From positions 62,001 through 126,000 of the forward strand of contig NZ_JAXMOR010000010.1 in the NCBI RefSeq assembly GCF_034669705.1: a stretch of DNA of 64,000 bases, read 5' to 3'. Of this stretch, positions 12,726 through 23,969 are shown one piece after another. The stretch comes from Marinovum sp034669705 (GTDB lineage: Bacteria > Pseudomonadota > Alphaproteobacteria > Rhodobacterales > Rhodobacteraceae). The position numbers were made by a program, and so were the translations under genes. How positions within the stretch are numbered: position 1 is the stretch's first letter; every line of letters starts with the position of its first letter. The notes beneath the pieces are model-generated. The model saw only the letters and a program-made list of their open reading frames with translations, had not been told where the DNA came from and did no database searches.

Positions 12726-13490
12726 ATGACAGGACGGGACATCCGCCGGCCGCTGCTGGCGGCCCTCGCCGCCACCACGCTGGCCGCCGGGCCGGCCACC
12801 CTGGCCGCCCAGGACCGCCACCTCGCCTTCGAACTCGGAGGCGGTCTGGCCTACGCGCCGGCCTATGAGGGCTCTGACGAGTACAGCTCGACGCCGAGCT
12901 TCCAGGGCAGCCTGCAGTCTCTGGGCTTCGGCTCGATGGCACTTGGCGGCGGCGATGCCACCGGGTTCGGCATCGCGCCCTCCTTCGGCTATGTCGGCGC
13001 CCGCGACTCGTCGGATTACGACGAGCTGAAGGGCATGGACGATGTCGACTGGACCGTCGAGGTCGGGCTCAAGGCGAAATACACCTGGGACAGCGCCGAG
13101 GTCTCGGCCGCGGTGCGCAAGGGGTTCAACGGCCATGAGGGCGTGGTGGCCGACCTGGCCGCCGATGCCATCCTGCGTCCCGATGCCCGCACCACGATCC
13201 GGGTCGGCCCACGGCTGAGCCTGGCCAATGACGAATATGCCGACACCTATTTCTCGGTGCCGGCCGCCGCCCGCAACCTTAGCGCCTATTCTGCCGAGGG
13301 CGGACTGAAATCCGTCGGTGCCGAGATCAGCGCGCGGCGCGAGCTGACCGACATCTGGTCGATCGAAGGCTCGCTCGGCTACGAGCGGTTGACGAACGAT
13401 TTCGAGGACAGCCCGGTCACCCGCGCCGGCAGCCGCGATCAGGTGCGCGTCGGCGTGTCGCTGATCCGGCAGTTCGACTGGCGGTTCTGA
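12726..13490 (+). CDS. MipA/OmpV-family outer-membrane protein
   Basis: The 254-residue protein has a signal peptide ending near TLAAQ and then an amphipathic beta-strand sequence ending in a terminal aromatic residue (RQFDWRF), as outer-membrane beta barrels do. The G-G-G-x-A-Y-A-P-A-Y-E-G-S-D start of the mature part and G-x-x-L-x-Y-E-R-L near the end fit the MipA/OmpV family, which includes MltA-interacting scaffolds and porin-like proteins. The exact role is open. AAAGGA at 12713 provides the ribosome site. The palindromes after the stop may end transcription. Confidence 0.83.
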   Translation: MTGRDIRRPLLAALAATTLAAGPATLAAQDRHLAFELGGGLAYAPAYEGSDEYSSTPSFQGSLQSLGFGSMALGGGDATGFGIAPSFGYVGARDSSDYDELKGMDDVDWTVEVGLKAKYTWDSAEVSAAVRKGFNGHEGVVADLAADAILRPDARTTIRVGPRLSLANDEYADTYFSVPAAARNLSAYSAEGGLKSVGAEISARRELTDIWSIEGSLGYERLTNDFEDSPVTRAGSRDQVRVGVSLIRQFDWRF

Positions 13491-13499
13491 CCCTGGCGA

Positions 13500-13609
13500 G
13501 GGTGGGTTTCAAACCCACCCTACGGGACGGTCGGTGGCGGTGGGTTAAAAACCCACCCTACGGGGCGATGAAGAGGCGCGGCACGCGTAGGGTGGGTTTG
13601 CAACCCACC
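13500..13609. repeat. Three GGGTGGGTTT palindromes
   Basis: Three copies of an inverted repeat of the form GGTGGGTT-short loop-AACCCACC occur at 13500-13520, 13539-13557 and 13591-13609; copies 1 and 2 are followed by CTACGG and copy 3 is preceded by CGTAG. They lie between the convergent ends of the MipA/OmpV gene and carB. The structure suggests a dispersed extragenic palindrome family that may double as a bidirectional transcript end. Confidence 0.75.
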
Positions 13610-13632
13610 GCACCTGCCACGCCCGCCGCACC

Positions 13633-16977
<3,345 letters not shown>

Positions 16978-17068
16978 ATCGGTCCTCGGGGTTCAGCGCG
17001 GGGGAGAGTGGGCGCAGGGCGCAAATTGTCGTGGGTTATAGACATGCGCCGCCGGGGTTCAAGGCCGA

Positions 17069-17102
17069 AAGCCGGTCGTTCCGCGGACAAAACGACCGGC
17101 TT
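17069..17102. terminator. 12-bp stem hairpin in the carB-arsR gap
   Basis: AAGCCGGTCGTT and AACGACCGGCTT pair perfectly around the 10-base loop CCGCGGACAA. It lies between divergent genes, so it is not an obvious terminator for either; it could shape the carB leader on the minus strand or insulate the two promoters. Confidence 0.45.
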
Positions 17103-17104
17103 GT

Positions 17105-17132
17105 GCCTTTAATTAAGGCTTTACTTAAATAA
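17105..17132. promoter_or_regulatory. AT-rich operator candidate upstream of arsR
   Basis: GCCTTTAATTAAGGC (17105-17119) is an inverted repeat, and a related TTTACTTAAATAAG follows at once. ArsR-type regulators bind AT-rich inverted repeats at their own promoters, so this is the best self-regulation site in the gap. No experimental match is known to me. Confidence 0.4.
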
Positions 17133-17185
17133 GAGCCGGCCGGATAATCCGTTGTACCGACTCACCGAACAGAGACAGGCTGACC

Positions 17186-17515
17186 ATGACCGCCCTGCCG
17201 CAGACCTTTTCCGCCCTCTCCGACCCGGTGCGCTTTGCCATGGTCGAGCGGTTGCTGGCCGAGGGTGAATTGCCGGCCGGGCGGCTGGGCGAGGGGTTCG
17301 ACATCTCGGCACCGGCGGTGTCGCAACACCTGGGCGTGCTGCGCGAGGCCGGGCTGGTCAACCGTCGCGCCAGAGCGCAGCAACGACTCTATTCGATCCG
17401 GCCGGAGGGGCTTCTGGCGGTGGCCAACTGGGCCGATGAGGCCCGGCGGTTCTGGGAGGCCAGCCTCGACCGGCTGGAAAAGGTACTGGGCAAGGAGGCC
17501 AAGAAGAATGAGTGA
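17186..17515 (+). CDS. ArsR-family transcriptional regulator
   Basis: The 109-residue protein is one winged-helix domain: F-S-A-L-S-D-P-V-R-F-A-M-V-E-R-L-L near the N-terminus and the recognition-helix region I-S-A-P-A-V-S-Q-H-L-G-V-L-R-E-A-G-L-V near residues 40-58. No metal-binding cysteines are present. It therefore resembles the ArsR subgroup that partners with SRPBCC (AHSA1-like) proteins rather than a metal sensor. Its stop overlaps the next start by 8 bases, so the two are co-translated. It probably represses its own operon. Confidence 0.88.
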   Translation: MTALPQTFSALSDPVRFAMVERLLAEGELPAGRLGEGFDISAPAVSQHLGVLREAGLVNRRARAQQRLYSIRPEGLLAVANWADEARRFWEASLDRLEKVLGKEAKKNE

Positions 17516-17957
17516 CATCGCCGAGAGAACCGAACTGACGCTGGAGCGGCGGTTCAAGGCCCCGGTGGACCGGGTGTGGGAGGTGGTCACACAGCCCGAG
17601 ACCATGGTGCTCTGGTTCGGCCATGACGGCTGGACCATGGAGAGCCACGATCTCGATTTCACCCGCCCCGGCCCCTGGTACGCCTTCATGCGCAGCGCCG
17701 AGGGCAACCGTTTCGACGTCAGCGGCGCGGTGACCGAGGTTTCGCCGCCGCGTCACGTGGCCTTTACCTGGGCCTGGCATGATGCCCTGGGCGCCCGCGG
17801 GCATGAAAGCCGGGTCAGCTTCACCATCGCGCCGGCCGGTGATGTCACGGTCTTTACCCTGCATCACACCGGCCTGCCGGACGCCGAGACCGCAAGCTCT
17901 CACGCGGGCGGCTGGGCTGCGGTGCTGGCGCGGCTGGAGCGGCAGTTTACCGACTGA
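17508..17957 (+). CDS. SRPBCC (AHSA1-like) domain protein
   Basis: The 149-residue protein has the Aha1/START-like layout: L-E-R-R-F-K-A-P-V-D-R-V-W-E-V-V-T-Q-P-E near the start, W-F-G-H-D-G-W-T, then the P-P-R-H-V-A-F-T-W strand and a C-terminal long helix containing H-A-G-G-W. These folds hold hydrophobic ligands, but no ligand is known for this subgroup. ATG at 17508 is chosen because it overlaps the arsR end and the family starts with this helix; the frame extends upstream only inside arsR. Confidence 0.82.
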   Translation: MSDIAERTELTLERRFKAPVDRVWEVVTQPETMVLWFGHDGWTMESHDLDFTRPGPWYAFMRSAEGNRFDVSGAVTEVSPPRHVAFTWAWHDALGARGHESRVSFTIAPAGDVTVFTLHHTGLPDAETASSHAGGWAAVLARLERQFTD

Positions 17958-17989
17958 TTTCAACCCGACCGATCAAAAAGGAGGTCATT

Positions 17990-18304
17990 ATGACGAAATA
18001 CATGTTTGCTTATCACGGTGGCGGCATGCCGGAGACCGAAGAAGAGGGCAAGAAGGCAATGGCGGCCTGGGGCTCCTGGATGGAAGGGCTGGGCGACAAG
18101 CTGGTCGAAGGCGGCAACCCGGTGGGCATGTCCTCGACCCTGACCGACGGCGGGCTCAAGGATGGCGGCGGGGCCAATCCGCTCTCTGGCTGGTCGATCG
18201 TCGAGGCCGGCTCGGTCGAAGAGGCCGCCGAACTCGGCAAGGGCTGCCCGATCCTCGAGGGCGGCAAGGGCACGATCGAGATCGCCCCGATCATGGAGAT
18301 GTGA
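17990..18304 (+). CDS. YCII/DGPF-domain protein
   Basis: The 104-residue protein begins M-T-K-Y-M-F-A-Y-H-G-G and has the W-x-x-W-x-x-x-L-G-D-K-L-V-E-G-G-N-P and A-A-E-L-G-K-G-C-P pattern of small YCII-related proteins, which often travel with ArsR-SRPBCC pairs and sigma-70 ECF genes. The activity is not established. AAGGAGG stands just before the start. It is the last gene of this three-gene unit, followed by strong hairpins at 18335-18362. Confidence 0.78.
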   Translation: MTKYMFAYHGGGMPETEEEGKKAMAAWGSWMEGLGDKLVEGGNPVGMSSTLTDGGLKDGGGANPLSGWSIVEAGSVEEAAELGKGCPILEGGKGTIEIAPIMEM

Positions 18305-18334
18305 GGCGGGCGCTCCTCGGGCCCCTTGGGGGGC

Positions 18335-18362
18335 CCTCCTCGCGAGGACGCCCCACCGGGGC
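18335..18362. terminator. Two adjacent hairpins between the YCII gene and aspS
   Basis: TCCTCGCGAGGA (18335-18346) is a perfect palindrome, and GCCCC-ACC-GGGGC follows (18349-18361). No T-run follows directly, so termination would be weak or factor-assisted. Confidence 0.4.
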
Positions 18363-18380
18363 GGAGGAGCCCCTCTTTGC

Positions 18381-18409
18381 TTGACTTTCAGCCACAGGCA
18401 AGGTGTATC
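18381..18409 (+). promoter_or_regulatory. Predicted aspS promoter
   Basis: TTGACT (18381-18386) and TGTATC (18404-18409) are separated by 17 bases, a sigma-70-like arrangement with a weak -10. The start codon of aspS is 34 bases further down. Confidence 0.55.
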
Positions 18410-18443
18410 GGCGCGAACCTCGAATGACCCCCGGAGCCGCCAG

Positions 18444-20423
18444 ATGCACCCCTACCGCAGCCATACCTGCGCCGAACTGAACAAATCCAACGTCGGCGAG
18501 ACCGTCCGCCTGTCCGGCTGGGTCCATCGCGTGCGCGATCACGGCGGGGTGCTCTTCATCGACCTGCGCGACACCTATGGCATCACCCAGGTGCTCTGCG
18601 ACAGCGACAGCCCGGTGTTCAGCCAGATGGAAAAGGTCCGCTCCGAGTGGTGCATCCGCATCGACGGCACCGTCAAGGCGCGCGACGAGAGCCTGGTCAA
18701 CCCCAAGCTGCCCACCGGCGAGATCGAGGTCTATGTCCGCGACATGGAAGTGCTGGGCAGCGCCGACGAGCTGCCGCTGATCGTCTTCGGCGATCAGGAA
18801 TACCCCGAGGAAACCCGCCTGCGCTATCGCTATCTCGACCTGCGCCGCGAGGTGATGCAGCGCAACATGAAGCTGCGCTCGGACGTGGTGGCCGCGATGC
18901 GCCGCCGGATGTGGGAGGCCGATTTCCGCGAGTTCCAGACCCCGATCATCACCGCCTCCTCGCCCGAGGGCGCGCGCGACTTCCTGGTGCCGTCACGGCT
19001 GCACCCCGGCAAGTTCTATGCCCTGCCGCAGGCGCCGCAGCAGTTCAAGCAGCTGATCATGGTCTCTGGCTTCGACAAGTATTTCCAGATCGCCCCCTGT
19101 TTCCGCGACGAGGACCCGCGCGCCGACCGCTCGCCCACCGATTTCTACCAGCTCGACATGGAGATGAGCTTCGTCACCCAGCAGGATGTCTTCGACACCA
19201 TCCAGCCGGTGCTGGCCGGCGTCTTCGAGGAGTTCGGCGGCGGCCGCAAGGTCGACCAGGACTGGCCGCAGATCTCCTACAAGGACGCCGCGCTGTGGTA
19301 TGGCACCGACAAGCCCGACCTGCGCAACCCGATCAAGATGCAGGTGGTCTCCGAGCATTTCGCGGGCTCCGGCTTTGCGATCTTTGCCAAGCTCTTGGAG
19401 CAGGAGGGCACCGAAATCCGCGCCATTCCCGCGCCCAAGGGCGGCAGCCGCAAGTTCTGTGACCGCATGAACAAGTTCGCCCAGGAGCAGGGCCTGCCCG
19501 GCATGGGCTATATCTTCTGGCGTGAAAGGGGCTCCAAGGTTTCATCGTCTGACGCTGAGGAGAGGATGAAAAAGATCCGAGAGCTTCCGGCAGCGGAGGT
19601 GAAGGACAAAGCATGGGGTATCTGGTTTGAGGACGCACTGCCGCAAAACTACTGGCCGGACGTAATCGCCCTGCTTGAAGAGGCCAAAGACAAAAACAAC
19701 TCGGAAAAAGTTGAACTTCTATCTAAGCTCTTGGAAAGCGGAGTAGAGCCAGCCGGCCCGCTCGCCAAGAACATCGGCCCCGAGCGCACCGAGGCGATCC
19801 GCCAGCAGCTCGGTCTCGAGGTCGGCGATGCCGCCTTCTTTCTCGGCGGCAAACCCAAGACCTTCGAGGCGGTCGCCGGCCGCGCCCGCACCGTGATCGG
19901 CGAGGAGCTTGGCCTGACCGACAAGGACCGCTTCGCCTTTGCCTGGATCGTCGACTTCCCGATCTATGAAAAGGATGCGGAGACCGGCAAGATCGACTTC
20001 GAACACAACCCGTTTTCCATGCCGCAGGGCGGGATGGCGGCGCTCGAGGGCGATCCGCTCGAGGTCAAGGGCTACCAGTACGACCTGGCTTGCAACGGCT
20101 ACGAGCTGGTCTCCGGCGCGATCCGGAACCACAAGCCCGAGATCATGTTCAAGGCCTTCGAGATCGCGGGCTATGGCGAGGATGAGGTGCGCAAGCGCTT
20201 CGGCGGGCTGGTCAACGCCTTCCAGTACGGCGCCCCGCCGCACGGCGGCTGCGCCGCCGGCATCGACCGCATCGTCATGCTCTTGGCCGAGCAGGAGAAC
20301 ATCCGCGAAGTCATCATGTTCCCGATGAACCAGCGCGCCGAGGACCTGATGATGCAGGCACCCTCAGAGCCGATGTCGGACCAGCTGATGGAACTGGGGC
20401 TGCGGGTCATTCCGCAGGAATAA
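18444..20423 (+). CDS. aspS: Aspartyl-tRNA synthetase with an internal insertion
   Basis: The enzyme charges tRNA-Asp (in many alphaproteobacteria also tRNA-Asn). It has the OB-fold anticodon domain (residues 1-110), class II motif 2 (F-R-D-E-D-P-R-A-D-R) and motif 3 (G-I-D-R-I-V-M-L-L), with the bacterial GAD domain between. The chosen ATG gives 659 residues, about 70 more than the family norm near 590. The excess is one in-frame block, about residues 362-436, inside the GAD domain between G-Y-I-F-W-R-E and A-G-P-L-A-K-N-I-G-P. That block uses AGG, CGA, GTA and CTA codons and is clearly AT-richer than its surroundings. All synthetase motifs on either side are intact. Confidence 0.95.
   Translation: MHPYRSHTCAELNKSNVGETVRLSGWVHRVRDHGGVLFIDLRDTYGITQVLCDSDSPVFSQMEKVRSEWCIRIDGTVKARDESLVNPKLPTGEIEVYVRDMEVLGSADELPLIVFGDQEYPEETRLRYRYLDLRREVMQRNMKLRSDVVAAMRRRMWEADFREFQTPIITASSPEGARDFLVPSRLHPGKFYALPQAPQQFKQLIMVSGFDKYFQIAPCFRDEDPRADRSPTDFYQLDMEMSFVTQQDVFDTIQPVLAGVFEEFGGGRKVDQDWPQISYKDAALWYGTDKPDLRNPIKMQVVSEHFAGSGFAIFAKLLEQEGTEIRAIPAPKGGSRKFCDRMNKFAQEQGLPGMGYIFWRERGSKVSSSDAEERMKKIRELPAAEVKDKAWGIWFEDALPQNYWPDVIALLEEAKDKNNSEKVELLSKLLESGVEPAGPLAKNIGPERTEAIRQQLGLEVGDAAFFLGGKPKTFEAVAGRARTVIGEELGLTDKDRFAFAWIVDFPIYEKDAETGKIDFEHNPFSMPQGGMAALEGDPLEVKGYQYDLACNGYELVSGAIRNHKPEIMFKAFEIAGYGEDEVRKRFGGLVNAFQYGAPPHGGCAAGIDRIVMLLAEQENIREVIMFPMNQRAEDLMMQAPSEPMSDQLMELGLRVIPQE
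19527..19751 (+). other. In-frame foreign insert inside aspS
   Basis: About 225 bases, encoding roughly R-G-S-K-V-S to L-E-S-G-V-E-P, interrupt the conserved aspS sequence without breaking the frame. Codon choice (many AAA, GAA, AGG, CGA, GTA, CTA) and base composition differ sharply from the flanking DNA, where nearly all third positions are G or C. No inverted repeats or transposase signals were seen at the edges. The peptide is predicted helical and charged. It is not an intein: too short and without splice-site residues. Confidence 0.7.
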
Positions 20424-20474
20424 CCCGGAAACCAATCGGCCATCACGGCGTTACCTCCTCATGGAGGACGCAAG

Positions 20475-20540
20475 ATGAGACGATTGTTGAAATACATGGC
20501 GCTCTGGAAGCTGTTTCGCCGCTTCTTTCGCCGCAGATGA
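20475..20540 (+). CDS. Possible 21-residue basic peptide
   Basis: A short frame starts at ATG 20475 with GGAGG at 20464-20468, giving MRRLLKYMALWKLFRRFF plus RRR. The peptide is strongly cationic and amphipathic, as small membrane-active or leader peptides are. GGAGG is paired in a small hairpin with the upstream CCTCC (CCTCC-TCAT-GGAGG), which would hide the ribosome site. A strong terminator follows the stop by one base. Whether it is translated is unknown; it could equally be spacer after aspS. Confidence 0.4.
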   Translation: MRRLLKYMALWKLFRRFFRRR

Positions 20541-20541
20541 C

Positions 20542-20567
20542 AAAGGCCGGGCACAGTCCCGGCCTTT
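20542..20567. terminator. Bidirectional terminator after aspS
   Basis: Perfect 10-bp stem AAAGGCCGGG / CCCGGCCTTT with loop CACAGT, with a CGTCTTT tail on the plus side and A/T flanks on the minus side. It serves aspS (or the small ORF) and the convergent VOC gene. Confidence 0.85.
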
Positions 20568-20606
20568 CGTCTTTATTGCCCCGGTGCATGCCCGGCGCGC
20601 CTGGCG

Positions 20607-21044
20607 TCATCCCATCCCCTTCTTGCGCAGCTCGTCCCTGGCGTCTTCGGTCTTGTCCAGATCGAGCCCCATGCCGCGCAGCACCGCCGGCGTCTTGGAG
20701 AACTGCAGGTCGCGGTACTCCACCACCTGAATGCGATTGCCCCAGGGGTCGCGGAAATCCATGAAGCCGGTGTCCATGATCTGCGCCCCGGCCTGTTCGG
20801 CCAGCGCCATCACCCGGCTGCGGTCATCGACCACAAGGCCGAAGTGGCGCTCCACATCTGCCGGCTGGCTCTTGCCCTCGACCAGCCCGATGAACTGATC
20901 GCCGAGGTCGAGAAATACATGCCCGTCGCCGGTGCCGCGCACCTCGAACGCAAAGATATTGTGCCAGAAGGCCATGGCATGCTCGATGTCACCGACCTCG
21001 AGCACGATGTGATTGACCCCCACCAGGCGCGGCTTGTCAGACAT
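20607..21044 (-). CDS. VOC-family (glyoxalase-like) protein
   Basis: The 145-residue protein has the vicinal-oxygen-chelate fold pattern: V-N-H-I-V-L-E-V-G-D-I at the N-terminus with a likely metal-ligand His, a central G-H-V-F-L-D-L-G, H-F-G-L-V-V-D-D and the C-terminal F-R-D-P-W-G-N-R-I-Q-V-V-E-Y with the last Glu ligand. Such proteins include lyases, dioxygenases and thiol transferases for reactive small molecules; the substrate is not predictable. It starts 3 bases after the hemerythrin stop, so the two form a minus-strand operon. Confidence 0.82.
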   Translation of the reverse strand: MSDKPRLVGVNHIVLEVGDIEHAMAFWHNIFAFEVRGTGDGHVFLDLGDQFIGLVEGKSQPADVERHFGLVVDDRSRVMALAEQAGAQIMDTGFMDFRDPWGNRIQVVEYRDLQFSKTPAVLRGMGLDLDKTEDARDELRKKGMG

Positions 21045-21047
21045 GGC

Positions 21048-21524
21048 TCAATCCTCGAGGGAGTCTTCGCGTTTTTCCTCGATGATCTTCAGCTCCTTGG
21101 ACTTGCGGTCGCGGAACCGCTCGCCGTAGCCGTTGATTTCGTCCTCGGGGATCACCTCCTTGGCGCGAGAGAACACTTCGTCCTCTTCCTCGTCGATGTG
21201 ATGCTCGTAGTCGTGACGCAACTGCTTGAACTTCTGCAGCCAGGCACCTTCGCTCATTTCCATCTCGCGCAACTCTTCCAGCAGGTCGTCGATCTGCTGG
21301 TGTTCGTGCACCGAATGGCGCGCGCTGTCCTGGCCCCAGGTCTTGGAGATCAGCTTGGAATAGAAGGTCTCCTCTTCCGCCGCGCCATGCGCCTTGACGT
21401 CGCGATAGAATTCCTCCCAGGCGTCCTTGCGTTTGTCCGAGGCGCCCTCGGTGTTCTCGATCGTGTCGAGCAGCTCCCGGTGGCGGTCGTGGTCGGATTT
21501 CAAGGCGGAATAGATATCGCTCAT
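21048..21524 (-). CDS. Hemerythrin HHE domain protein
   Basis: The 158-residue, all-helical protein has repeated His/Glu positions of a di-iron four-helix bundle: D-H-D-R-H near residue 12, H-G-A-A-E-E-E-T-F-Y, H-S-V-H-E-H and D-Y-E-H-H-I-D-E-E-E-D-E-V-F. Such cytosolic domains bind O2 or NO, or store iron. The acidic composition fits a soluble protein. GGAGATC precedes the start on the minus strand. It shares an operon with the VOC protein, perhaps for stress response, which is inference. Confidence 0.87.
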   Translation of the reverse strand: MSDIYSALKSDHDRHRELLDTIENTEGASDKRKDAWEEFYRDVKAHGAAEEETFYSKLISKTWGQDSARHSVHEHQQIDDLLEELREMEMSEGAWLQKFKQLRHDYEHHIDEEEDEVFSRAKEVIPEDEINGYGERFRDRKSKELKIIEEKREDSLED

Positions 21525-21657
21525 CTGTCGGATCTCCTGTCTGGACGCAGGTCCAACGCCGCAGCCGCGCCGCGGTTCCCCGGCGGCGGCGATCTTGCGG
21601 TTTCCCTTTTCGCAGCAAGCGCCTATCCTTGCGGAAATCCGTGCAAAGGCCCGAGAT

Positions 21658-22371
21658 ATGAACGATTTGTTCCCCGTCGGGGAGACCGTGCCGAACTGGT
21701 CGGCGCCGCCGCACCCGAGCGGCGCAGTGCTGCAGGGCCGCTTTGCCAGGCTCGAGCCGCTGGAGGCCGAGCCTCACGCGGCGCTGTTGTTCCAGGCCTT
21801 TGAGGGGCATGACGACCGCTGGACCTACCTGCCCTATGGTCCGTTCCATTCTTCGGCGCAGTTTCACCGCTGGGTGCGCGAGACCGTGGCCAGGCCGGAG
21901 CACAGTTTCTATGCCATCCAGGATCGGGCCACCGGCGGTTTCGGCGGGGTCGCCAGTTTCCTGCGCATCGCACCCGAGGCCGGGTCGATCGAGGTCGGCA
22001 ATATCCACTTTGCCCCCGGTCTTGCCGGCACACCGGCCGCAACCGAGGCGATGTACCTGATGATGCGCTGGGCCTTCGACGCCGGCTATCGCCGCTACGA
22101 ATGGAAATGCAACGCGCTGAACCGGGCGTCGCGGCGGGCCGCCCAACGACTGGGGTTCAGCTACGAGGGCGTTTTCCGGCAGGCGATGGTGGTCAAGGGG
22201 CGCAACCGCGACACTGCCTGGTTTGCCTGTATCGACAAGGAATGGCCGGCCCTGCAGGAGGCCTTTGCCGCCTGGCTCTCGCCCACGAACTTCGATCCGG
22301 ACGGCCGGCAAAGGGAGCGGCTGAGCGACCTGACCCGACTGGTCCGCCCCGGCAGCGACCCGACGCTCTGA
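21658..22371 (+). CDS. GNAT-family N-acetyltransferase (RimJ/RimL-like)
   Basis: The 237-residue protein begins at ATG 21658; the frame is open back to 21595, but that part is spacer-like. It follows the plan of the large GNAT subgroup with the G-R-F-A-R-L-E-P-L start, W-T-Y-L-P-Y-G-P-F, G-x-A-S-F-L-R-I with I-E-V-G-N-I, and the Y-E-W-K-C-N-A-L-N-R-A-S-R-R-A-A-Q-R-L-G-F acetyl-CoA-binding region near residue 160. Members acetylate amino termini or small amines. The target is unknown. Confidence 0.82.
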   Translation: MNDLFPVGETVPNWSAPPHPSGAVLQGRFARLEPLEAEPHAALLFQAFEGHDDRWTYLPYGPFHSSAQFHRWVRETVARPEHSFYAIQDRATGGFGGVASFLRIAPEAGSIEVGNIHFAPGLAGTPAATEAMYLMMRWAFDAGYRRYEWKCNALNRASRRAAQRLGFSYEGVFRQAMVVKGRNRDTAWFACIDKEWPALQEAFAAWLSPTNFDPDGRQRERLSDLTRLVRPGSDPTL

Positions 22372-22395
22372 CTGCCCCCCCCGCGCCATCGGCGC

Positions 22396-23112
22396 CTACA
22401 TCGCCGCCCGCTGGGTCAGCCGTTCCTGAACCAGCCCGGCGATCCGTGCCGCCTGAGAGCCGGTGGGTTGGCCCTTGCGGCGCAGCGCGATCAGCCGGTC
22501 GGCGGCATCGCTGAGCGTCTGGTCATGGGCGATCCGCGCCACGCCGCTGAGAAACTGGCCGATATAATCGATGGTCCGCTCGTCGGTGTCATCGCAAAGG
22601 ATGCCGGCGATATGCGCCATGTCGTCCTGATAGGCGATGCGGTCCGGGATGACCTCGATCTCGTTGAGCGGGCGTGGCCCGAGCGGCTGGCGTTCGGGTG
22701 GCAGCAGCGACAGGATATGCTCCTGAAAGATGAGCAGCGAAGTGATCGGCTTGCGCAGGAACCCGTCTGCGCCGGCGGCGACCGCAAGATCCTCGGAGAA
22801 ATCATCGCCGCTGGTGCCGAGGATCGCCGGGATGCGCGGGCAGGCCGCGTTGAGTTCGCTGATCAGGTCGGCGCCGGAGCCATCCGGCAGCCCGAGGTCG
22901 ACGATCACCACCGAAGGCCGGTAGACCCTGAGATGGCGCCGCGCCGAGCGCAGGCAGTCGGCCCGCCTGATCCGCGCGCCTGAGCGCAGGCAAAGCAGGC
23001 GCATCGCCTCGCAGGCGAACCGGCTGTCCTCGACCACGAGGATGGTGAGCCCCAACAGGGGCCTGTCGGCGGATGGTGCAGGTGTCCGGCTCAGGTCTTC
23101 AAGGTCTTCCAC
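22396..23112 (-). CDS. Response regulator with a long C-terminal region
   Basis: Residues 20-140 are a receiver domain: acidic pair E28/D29, phospho-acceptor D72 in V-I-V-D-L-G-L-P-D-G-S-G, T100 and K121 in F-L-R-K-P. The remaining 100 residues are helical with no DNA-binding or enzymatic domain that I recognise, so output is probably by protein interaction. No histidine kinase is adjacent, making it an orphan regulator. It is divergent from the methylmalonyl-CoA epimerase gene. Confidence 0.83.
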   Translation of the reverse strand: MEDLEDLSRTPAPSADRPLLGLTILVVEDSRFACEAMRLLCLRSGARIRRADCLRSARRHLRVYRPSVVIVDLGLPDGSGADLISELNAACPRIPAILGTSGDDFSEDLAVAAGADGFLRKPITSLLIFQEHILSLLPPERQPLGPRPLNEIEVIPDRIAYQDDMAHIAGILCDDTDERTIDYIGQFLSGVARIAHDQTLSDAADRLIALRRKGQPTGSQAARIAGLVQERLTQRAAM

Positions 23113-23246
23113 GGCGATCCCTCCAGGCTTTCACCGTCACTTTCGCCAATGGAGGTTACCAAGTCTTTAATGCGCGCTCCTGTCCGATTGCGCCCCCTGC
23201 CCGGCCGCGCGATAAAGCCCGCGACACCGCAATCCAGGAGCCTCAC

Positions 23247-23651
<405 letters not shown>

Positions 23652-23681
23652 GCGGGTCGGTCCGTCACAAAGGAGAACGAC

Positions 23682-23969
23682 ATGGGCATTACCTCGGGCA
23701 TCGTGCTTTTCGCGGTCATCTGGTTTCTCACCTTTCTGGTGGTGATTCCCTTTCGCATCCAGACCCAGGGCGATCTGGGCGAGGTGGTCGAGGGCACCCA
23801 TGCCGGCGCGCCGCAGGTGCACAACCTCACCCGCAAGGCGTGGCTGACCACGGTGATCTCGGTCGCGATCTGGGCGGTGGCCCTCGTGGTGATCCAGTTC
23901 GAGGTGATCACCGTGCGTGACATCGACGGCTGGATGTACCAGCGCATGAGCCCGGTCGAGGCGGACTGA
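23682..23969 (+). CDS. DUF1467 small membrane protein
   Basis: The 95-residue protein has two transmembrane helices (about residues 4-22 and 55-76) flanking a short loop with P-F-R-I-Q-T-Q-G-D and A-P-x-V-H-N-L-x-R-K-A. That pattern is DUF1467, which is typically encoded after methylmalonyl-CoA epimerase. No function is assigned. An AAAGGAG site stands just upstream. Confidence 0.85.
   Translation: MGITSGIVLFAVIWFLTFLVVIPFRIQTQGDLGEVVEGTHAGAPQVHNLTRKAWLTTVISVAIWAVALVVIQFEVITVRDIDGWMYQRMSPVEAD

Noticed and set aside
13500..13609. Possible short CRISPR array
   Set aside because: The repeats are palindromes of about 20 bases with unequal, short spacers and no cas genes nearby.
19527..19751. 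Intein in aspS
   Set aside because: The block is only about 75 residues and has no Cys/Ser splice start, no terminal His-Asn and no endonuclease motif.
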